This document shows, piece after piece, positions 58,262 through 64,000 of a stretch of 64,000 nt of DNA; position 1 is the first letter of the stretch, and each line of letters opens with the position of its first letter. This stretch comes from Salinisphaera hydrothermalis C41B8. Lineage in GTDB: Bacteria; Pseudomonadota; Gammaproteobacteria; Nevskiales; Salinisphaeraceae. Both the position numbers and the translations under genes were made by a program. The notes below the pieces were generated by a model. That model saw only the letters and a program-made list of their open reading frames with translations, did no database searches and was not told the DNA's origin. Location: NCBI RefSeq assembly GCF_000732535.1, contig NZ_APNK01000002.1, positions 62,001 to 126,000 on the forward strand, written 5' to 3'.

Positions 58262-58292
58262 CGATGGACGGGCATTCGAATGGCGGGCTACT

Positions 58293-58625
58293 ATGCCACG
58301 AGACGATATCGCGATGCGTGTGGCGCAAGGTCGGATTCTGAAGTTTCTCTCGTTCGTCAACTGGGCCGTATTAACGCTGGCCGTCCTGGCGAGCCTGGCG
58401 GGCGCGGTGATCTGCCTGCTGATCTGGCCTTTTCCTCAGGTGGCCGCCGACGGTCCAGGGTTGACCGATATCTGGGTGGCGACCGAATTGGGTGTCGGCG
58501 TGACGATCGTCGCGGCGCTCGCGACCTGGCTGACCGACAAGCGGCATCCATTGTTCTGGGTCGCGGAGATCGCGCTCGCGATTGCCGTGGCCGTCGCGCT
58601 GGCGTACGGCATCGTGAGCCGCTGA
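58293..58625 (+). CDS. Small three-helix membrane protein of unknown function
   Basis: This is a 110-residue hydrophobic protein with three membrane segments (WAVLTLAVLASLAGAVICLLI, ATELGVGVTIVAALATWL, and WVAEIALAIAVAVALAYGIV) separated by short polar loops. No family is recognised. An ATG seven codons downstream (58314) is an alternative start. It is divergent from the small hydrolase and ends one base before the next gene, so it is probably co-transcribed with the membrane-anchored hydrolase. Confidence 0.65.
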   Translation: MPRDDIAMRVAQGRILKFLSFVNWAVLTLAVLASLAGAVICLLIWPFPQVAADGPGLTDIWVATELGVGVTIVAALATWLTDKRHPLFWVAEIALAIAVAVALAYGIVSR

Positions 58626-58626
58626 C

Positions 58627-60066
58627 GTGGAGCCATTGCCCGACCCATCGCCGATGCGCTGGCAGCCGCGCCGTTTCAAGTCGGCGGCGGTCGTGCTTGC
58701 CGTAGGCCTGTTCTGGCTGATCGCGGCCTGGCCGACGAACTGGGGGGTTGCCATTCTGGGCACTCTCCCGGGGGTGGTGCTGATTGCCACCGGTGCCGGA
58801 CAGCTTCTCTGGGCCGGCGATCGCCAGCTCTGTTATCACATGGCGCTGGCCGGCCCGGTCAGTGCCGTGCTTGCGGCCGTTCTGGGGTATTGGTTGGGCC
58901 TGTGGGAAAGCCTGGTTCTGATCATCGGCGGCGGGGCCACCTTCATCGTGGCGGGATGGGCGTTGCGGGTACAGCATCCAGTGCCCGTCGACGTATCGCC
59001 GCCAACCACACGGGTGAAGTTGCTCGCCAAGATGGCCAGCGACGCGGCGTTGCTGGGCTTTTTCATCAACTGTGCGCGTGTGCCGCGCGGCGCCGCCGTC
59101 GACACCGATATCCGCGAGCTGGATGTCATCGGCAAGGCCGCGGCTTCACAAGACTGGTTGCATCATCCGGAGAGGCTGCACGGCGTCGTCGCGCCGTTCG
59201 AGTCACCGCAAATCGAGCGCGTGCGAACGTTCGGCGTCGATTATGAATGGCTTACCGCGGCGTCACGCTATACCCCCGACCCGGTCTTGCCGGGCATCGA
59301 GCGCTGGCAGGGCCATGTAAATAACCGCACGATGGCGGCACGGATTCTGCGCCACGGGGAGGGGCGTGGTCGGCCCTGGCTGTTGTGCGTGCATGGTTAT
59401 CGCATGGGCGTGGCCGGGCTCGATTTTCAGCTGTTCGACATCGGCCGCCTCTACGGACGGCTCGGACTGAACGTGATGATGCCGATCCTGCCGTTGCACG
59501 GCGTGCGTCGGGCGACGCCATTGACCGGTGGCTTGTTCCTCGATGGCCCGCTCGCCGACCTGATGCATGCCCAGGCGCAGTCGTTGATCGATCTGCGCAG
59601 CTGCATCGCGTGGATTCGCAGCGTGGACCCGGATGCACGCATCGGCGTGCTCGGCTATAGCCTCGGCGGCTATCATGCCGCGCTGCTGGCCGCCCACGAG
59701 CCCGATCTGGCCTGTGTGATCGCCGGTATTCCGATGACCGACATACCGGCTACGCTCTGGCAGCATTTGCCGACCGCACACGCGCGTTATCTGGAGGCAC
59801 GCGGGTTGAGCGCGTCGGCTGTCGGGGAACGGTTGGCTGCGGTATCCCCGCTGATCGCCGAGCCACGCGTACCGCAGGCGCGACGCTATATCTTCGCGGC
59901 GACCGCCGATCAGCTGATTGCGCCGGAACAGCCGCTCGCGTTGTGGCACCACTGGGGCGAGCCCCCCTTGCAGTGGTACGACGGTTCGCACCTGTCGGTG
60001 CGTCACGAAGTGGATGTCGGGCCGTTCATCGATCGGGCGCTGGCCGAGACGGGCATGCATGCATAA
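58627..60066 (+). CDS. Membrane-anchored alpha/beta hydrolase
   Basis: The 479-residue protein has four N-terminal membrane segments (about 20-120) followed by a soluble alpha/beta hydrolase domain. CVHGYRMGVAGLDFQ carries the oxyanion region. The nucleophile is Ser345 in LGYSLGGYHAA, with candidate acid and base in AATADQLIAPEQ and DGSHLSVRH. Substrate is unknown; lipid or ester hydrolysis at the membrane is plausible. The GTG start is one base past the previous stop. A KAS III-like gene follows after 96 bases. Confidence 0.75.
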   Translation: MEPLPDPSPMRWQPRRFKSAAVVLAVGLFWLIAAWPTNWGVAILGTLPGVVLIATGAGQLLWAGDRQLCYHMALAGPVSAVLAAVLGYWLGLWESLVLIIGGGATFIVAGWALRVQHPVPVDVSPPTTRVKLLAKMASDAALLGFFINCARVPRGAAVDTDIRELDVIGKAAASQDWLHHPERLHGVVAPFESPQIERVRTFGVDYEWLTAASRYTPDPVLPGIERWQGHVNNRTMAARILRHGEGRGRPWLLCVHGYRMGVAGLDFQLFDIGRLYGRLGLNVMMPILPLHGVRRATPLTGGLFLDGPLADLMHAQAQSLIDLRSCIAWIRSVDPDARIGVLGYSLGGYHAALLAAHEPDLACVIAGIPMTDIPATLWQHLPTAHARYLEARGLSASAVGERLAAVSPLIAEPRVPQARRYIFAATADQLIAPEQPLALWHHWGEPPLQWYDGSHLSVRHEVDVGPFIDRALAETGMHA

Positions 60067-60162
60067 AGCCCCTGAATGGCGGCTCGGGCGCTGCTGGTTG
60101 TGGCCGTCGCCCCCGCAGGCCAGAATTGACCCATCGTCGAACCATCGAGATCAGGAGCTGCG

Positions 60163-61284
60163 GTGAGCAATGTCGTTCTGACGGCCTCGGGGCTGTATAC
60201 GCCGCCCGAGGCGATTTCCAACGATGAACTCGTGGCATCGTTTAACGCCTACGTGGATATTTATAACGAACAGCACGCCGACGATATCGCCGCCGGTCGT
60301 GTGGCGCCGCTGTCGCACTCGAACAGCGAGTTCATCACCAAGGCCTCGGGCATCGAAAGTCGCTATGTGGTGGACAAGGCCGGCATCCTGGATCCCGAAG
60401 TGATGCATCCGCGCATTCGTACGCGCAGCAACGACGAACCGTCGCTTCAGTGTGAGATGGCGCTAGCGGCGATCGGGCCCTGTCTCGAGGCGGCCGGGCG
60501 CCGTGCCGAGGATATCGACGTGGTCCTGGTGGCCTGTTCCAATCTGCCGCGGCCGTATCCGGCGCTGGCAGTCGAAGTGCAGGAGTTTCTGGGCGGCGGA
60601 CGCTACGGGTTCGATCTGAACGTGGCCTGTGCCTCGGCGGCCTTCGGCATCCAGACCGCGGCCGACATGATCCGCTCGGGCAGCGCGCGACGCGTGCTGA
60701 TGGTGAATCCGGAAATCTGCTCGGCGCACCTGAACTTCCGGGACCGCGACAGCCATTTCATTTTTGGTGACGTTTGTACCGCCGCATTGCTCGAGCATGC
60801 CGATGATGTGCCGGCCGGCCAAGGATTCGAGGTGCTCGGCACCCGTTTGGCAACGCAGTTTTCCAACAATATCCGCAACAACTTCGGCTTTCTCAATCGC
60901 AGCGAAATCGAGCCGAGATCGGACGCCGATCGCCTGTTCGTGCAGAATGGACGGCGCGTGTTCAAGGAAGTCGGCCCGATGGTCGCGGAGATGATCGTGA
61001 ATCATGTCGGCGAGCACGAGCTGGCCGCGAGCGACCTGAAGCGGCTATGGCTGCATCAGGCCAACATCAACATGAACACGCTGATCGCCAAACGCGTGCT
61101 CGGCCGCGCGCCGGAAAACGGCGAAATGCCCTCGGTGCTGGCGGAGTATGGCAACACCAGCTCGGCGTCGCCCGTCATTGTCTTCCATAAATTCTCGGAT
61201 GACTTGCAGGCGGGCGACGTCGGCGTGCTCTGCGGCTTCGGCGCCGGCTATTCGGCCGGCAGTGTCGTGCTTCGCCGCCGCTGA
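60163..61284 (+). CDS. Beta-ketoacyl-ACP synthase III-like enzyme
   Basis: The 373-residue FabH-type condensing enzyme has a full triad: Cys156 in NVACASAAFGIQ, His298 in WLHQANINMN and Asn331 in YGNTSSASP. It is longer than E. coli FabH (317) and carries an insertion after ISNDELVASFNAYVDIYNEQH, like the FabH-type enzyme PA3286 of Pseudomonas aeruginosa. That protein takes octanoyl-CoA from beta-oxidation into fatty acid synthesis; the same role is inferred. The GTG start follows AGGAG at six bases. Confidence 0.85.
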   Translation: MSNVVLTASGLYTPPEAISNDELVASFNAYVDIYNEQHADDIAAGRVAPLSHSNSEFITKASGIESRYVVDKAGILDPEVMHPRIRTRSNDEPSLQCEMALAAIGPCLEAAGRRAEDIDVVLVACSNLPRPYPALAVEVQEFLGGGRYGFDLNVACASAAFGIQTAADMIRSGSARRVLMVNPEICSAHLNFRDRDSHFIFGDVCTAALLEHADDVPAGQGFEVLGTRLATQFSNNIRNNFGFLNRSEIEPRSDADRLFVQNGRRVFKEVGPMVAEMIVNHVGEHELAASDLKRLWLHQANINMNTLIAKRVLGRAPENGEMPSVLAEYGNTSSASPVIVFHKFSDDLQAGDVGVLCGFGAGYSAGSVVLRRR

Positions 61285-61314
61285 AACACGCCTTATTTTC
61301 TCGAAGGACGCTCG

Positions 61315-63933
61315 ATGACCGGCACTCCCCAGCGCAAGTACCGCAGCGATTATCAGGCATCGATCTATCTGATCGACCGCGTGTCGCTCGATTTCGATAT
61401 TCGGGATGGGTCGACCCGGGTCACCGCCCGGCATTCGGTCCGGCGTAATCCGCAGTTGATCGGTACCGGCGGGCGCTGGTGGCTCGATGGTCGCGATCTG
61501 CGCCTGGTGAGCATCGCGGTCGACGACGAGCCCGTCGCGGACGGGGCGCTGGAGGTCAGCGAGACCGGCTTGTGGCTAAACGGCCTGCCTGATCGTTTCA
61601 CGCTTACCGTGGTCACGGAGATCGATCCGGACCGCAATCTCTCGCTGGAAGGGCTGTATCGTTCGGACGACATGCTGTGTACGCAATGTGAAGCCACCGG
61701 CTTCTCGCGTATCACCTATTTCCCCGATCGGCCGGACGTGATGTCGCGCTATACGACGCGCGTGGAAGCCGACGCCGAGCGTTACCCGGTGCTGTTATCC
61801 AACGGCAACTGCATCGAATCGGGCGCTGCGGGCGAGGGCCGCCATTACGCGGTCTATGAAGATCCGTTCGCCAAGCCGTGCTATCTGTTTGCGCTGGTCG
61901 CGGGCGATCTCGGTGTGATCCGCGATACCTTCACCACCACCTCCGGCCGCGAGGTCGCGCTGGCGTTGTATACCGAGCACGGCAACGAGGACCAGTGTCA
62001 CCACGCGATGGCCTCGCTCAAGGACGCCATGGCGTGGGACGAGGCAACCTACGGCCTGGAATATGATCTCGACTCGTTCGTGATCGTCGCCGTCGGCAGC
62101 TTCAACATGGGGGCGATGGAGAACAAGAGCCTCAATATCTTCAACACGGCCTGTATCTTCGCCCATCAGGACACCGCCACGGATAGCGACTTCGCCCGCG
62201 TGCGCGACGTGGTGGCCCACGAATACTTCCATAACTACACCGGTAATCGCGTAACCTGTCGCGACTGGTTCCAGCTCTCGCTCAAGGAAGGGCTGACGGT
62301 GTATCGCGAGCATCAGTTCGCCATCGACCACGGTTCGCCGGGGGTGACGCGTATCGAACAGGTGCGGATGATTCGCGATGTGCAGTTCCCCGAGGATGCC
62401 GGCCCGCGCGCCCATCCGGTGCGGCCCGAGTCGTACGTCGAGATGAACAACTTCTACACCATCACGGTGTACGAAAAAGGCGCCGAGCTCATTCGCATGA
62501 TGGCGCAGATGGCCGGGCGCGAGGCTTTCACCAAGGCGGTCAAGCACTATCTCGACAAGCACGACGGCCAGGCCGTGACCATCGAGGATTTCGTGCTCGC
62601 GATCGAGGAATCCACCGGGCTGGATCTGGCCCAGTTCCGGCACTGGTACGCCTTTGCCGGTACGCCGCGGTTGCGGGTGTCATCGCGTTTCGCCGACGGG
62701 CGACTGAGTCTGGAACTGGCTCAGGCCACGCCGGCTACGCCCGGGCAGGAAAACAAGCCCAACTTCGATATTCCTGTGTCGGTCGCCTTGTTCGACGACG
62801 CAGGGCAGGTGGTCCGGGCCCCGGAGATCGTTCGGCTGATCGAGCAACGTGAGACGTTCGTCTTCGACGGTCTCGCCGCCGAGCCCACCGTTTCGGTCCT
62901 GCGTGGGCTGACCGCGCCGGTGCGGCTTGAATTCGACCAGCCTGACGACGCGCTGGTTCGCCTGATGGCACATGATTCCGATCCGGTATCGCGCTGGGAC
63001 GCCGCGCAAAGCCTGTACATGGCGACGTTAAAGGCGGCGGTCACTGCGCATCAGAACGACGAGCCAATGCCGGCGCTGGGCGAGGGCATGATGACGGCAG
63101 TCGCCGCGCTGTTGGCCGACCCGCCCGACGACCGCGCGCTGCTGGCGGAGATGCTCACCGTGCCGAGCGCGACGCAGATCGGCGAAGCATTCGATGCCAT
63201 CGATGTGGCCGCCGTGGAAGCGGCGCGTCGTTACGTCAAACGTGAGATTGCCGCTCGTTTCGAGGCCGAGCTGGAGCGGCTGGCCGACGCGCATGCGCCC
63301 AGCGGCGGTTATGTATTCGACCAAGTCGCGGCGGGGCGGCGTCGTGTTTTTGCCACGGCGCTCGATTACCTGGCTTGCCTGGATACGCCAGCGATCCGTA
63401 AGCGCGCGCAGGCCGTCTATGATGCAGCGGATAACATGACCGATCGCATGGCGGCCCTGAACGCGCTGCAGGATCTGCCGGGCGAGGAGCGAGAGGCAAC
63501 GCGCGCCGATTTCGCCGAGCGTTTTGCCGATCAACCGCTGGTCATGGACAAGTGGCTGCGCCTCCAGGCCGCGACCGAGGACGGCGATACGGCGGCCCGG
63601 GTCCGCGATCTGCTGGCCGACGATCGGTTCGATTTCACCAACCCCAATCGCGTGCGCGCGCTCGTCGGCGGGTTCGTTCGGGGCAATCCGCTCGGCTTTC
63701 ATCGCGCCGATCGGGCGGGGTACGCACTCGTCGCCGACGAGATTCTGCGGCTTGACGCGATTAACCCGCAGTTAGCGGCCGCACTGGCCGGCCTGCTGGC
63801 CCCTTGGCGGCGTTATGCCGAACCTTATGCGGGCGGCATGCGCGAGGCGCTGGCGCGCGTCGGCGAGGCTGATCTGTCGGATAATACGCGTGAGATCGTC
63901 GACGCCGGACTCGGTGATCAGGCGGGCCCCTGA
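61315..63933 (+). CDS. pepN: Aminopeptidase N (M1 family)
   Basis: The 872-residue zinc aminopeptidase has the exopeptidase motif GAMEN (266-270) and the zinc site HEYFH (302-306) with the third ligand Glu325 in SLKEG. The layout of N-terminal beta domain, catalytic domain and C-terminal helical array matches E. coli PepN (870 residues). It removes N-terminal residues from peptides in the cytoplasm. ATG 61315 follows GAAGGACG. No terminator is visible before the window ends. Confidence 0.96.
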   Translation: MTGTPQRKYRSDYQASIYLIDRVSLDFDIRDGSTRVTARHSVRRNPQLIGTGGRWWLDGRDLRLVSIAVDDEPVADGALEVSETGLWLNGLPDRFTLTVVTEIDPDRNLSLEGLYRSDDMLCTQCEATGFSRITYFPDRPDVMSRYTTRVEADAERYPVLLSNGNCIESGAAGEGRHYAVYEDPFAKPCYLFALVAGDLGVIRDTFTTTSGREVALALYTEHGNEDQCHHAMASLKDAMAWDEATYGLEYDLDSFVIVAVGSFNMGAMENKSLNIFNTACIFAHQDTATDSDFARVRDVVAHEYFHNYTGNRVTCRDWFQLSLKEGLTVYREHQFAIDHGSPGVTRIEQVRMIRDVQFPEDAGPRAHPVRPESYVEMNNFYTITVYEKGAELIRMMAQMAGREAFTKAVKHYLDKHDGQAVTIEDFVLAIEESTGLDLAQFRHWYAFAGTPRLRVSSRFADGRLSLELAQATPATPGQENKPNFDIPVSVALFDDAGQVVRAPEIVRLIEQRETFVFDGLAAEPTVSVLRGLTAPVRLEFDQPDDALVRLMAHDSDPVSRWDAAQSLYMATLKAAVTAHQNDEPMPALGEGMMTAVAALLADPPDDRALLAEMLTVPSATQIGEAFDAIDVAAVEAARRYVKREIAARFEAELERLADAHAPSGGYVFDQVAAGRRRVFATALDYLACLDTPAIRKRAQAVYDAADNMTDRMAALNALQDLPGEEREATRADFAERFADQPLVMDKWLRLQAATEDGDTAARVRDLLADDRFDFTNPNRVRALVGGFVRGNPLGFHRADRAGYALVADEILRLDAINPQLAAALAGLLAPWRRYAEPYAGGMREALARVGEADLSDNTREIVDAGLGDQAGP

Positions 63934-63958
63934 CGCCAACCGGCGCGATGCGTCGCGT

Positions 63959-63987
63959 GTGTCATACAGCTGTCATATGACGTTCAT
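63959..63987 (+). promoter_or_regulatory. Strong PhoB-box-like tandem array at the window edge
   Basis: Three seven-base units stand exactly four bases apart: GTGTCAT (63959-63965), CTGTCAT (63970-63976) and CGTTCAT (63981-63987). Consensus PhoB sites are CTGTCAT repeats with an 11-bp period. The array should drive a gene starting just to the right of the window, which is not visible. Confidence 0.75.
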
Positions 63988-64000
63988 AACATCGCCACAA

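Overview
The window reads as a chromosomal segment of a high-GC gammaproteobacterium. Gene content and order match pseudomonad-type housekeeping blocks: leuC-leuD-leuB-fimV-truA-trpF-accD-folC-dedD-cvpA-purF-metZ, and parE-parC-fimX-like with psd nearby. A divergent aryl-polyene locus, many GTG/TTG starts and the overall style would fit a Salinisphaera-like or related halophilic lineage. The genus is an inference; the class is well supported. Genes are dense, many overlap by 1-8 bases, and no tRNA, rRNA, CRISPR array, transposase or prophage gene was seen.

Region 1 (1-10729) is an aryl-polyene type biosynthesis locus in two divergent arms around a 317-bp control region. The minus arm holds a thioesterase, a LolA-like carrier, an MMPL exporter and a halogenase-like FAD enzyme cut by the window edge. 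The plus arm holds an ACP, a membrane protein, an acyl/aryl-ACP ligase, an ApeI dehydratase, a LpxL-like acyltransferase, a ketosynthase, a chain-length-factor-like partner and an ApeP dehydratase. No ketoreductase or second ketosynthase is visible here. Region 2 (10730-18251) holds a Bax-inhibitor-1 protein, then a signalling operon: a three-receiver hybrid histidine kinase, a CheR methyltransferase and a REC-GGDEF protein, facing an isolated xseB.

Region 3 (18252-32395) holds parE and parC, a degenerate FimX-like c-di-GMP receptor, the EF-P modification set (epmB, efp, epmA), psd, prmB-aroC and a TPR lipoprotein-like/periplasmic protein. Region 4 (32396-50871) is a long biosynthetic run: a LysR regulator divergent from leuC, a Tam-like methyltransferase embedded between leuC and leuD, leuB, fimV, truA, trpFBA, accD, folC, dedD, cvpA, purF, metZ and a ferritin-like DUF455 gene. 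Region 5 (50872-64000) holds lpxH-ppiB-dusA on the minus strand, pyrD, pstS-pstC-pstA without pstB or phoU beside them, two alpha/beta hydrolases, a small membrane protein, a KAS III-like enzyme, pepN, and a strong Pho-box-like array at the extreme right end.

Two families of non-coding dispersed repeats mark the gaps. Family B (three copies, about 270-305 bp, with inverted ends built on GCGTGTTGAGGTTT) looks like a MITE. Family A (two copies) shares a core around TTCTCTTGGTTACATCTG. A separate 160-bp inverted-repeat structure lies between parE and parC. The points most worth following are the repeat families, the methyltransferase inside the leu operon, the incomplete pst locus with candidate Pho boxes, and the kinase-CheR-GGDEF module.
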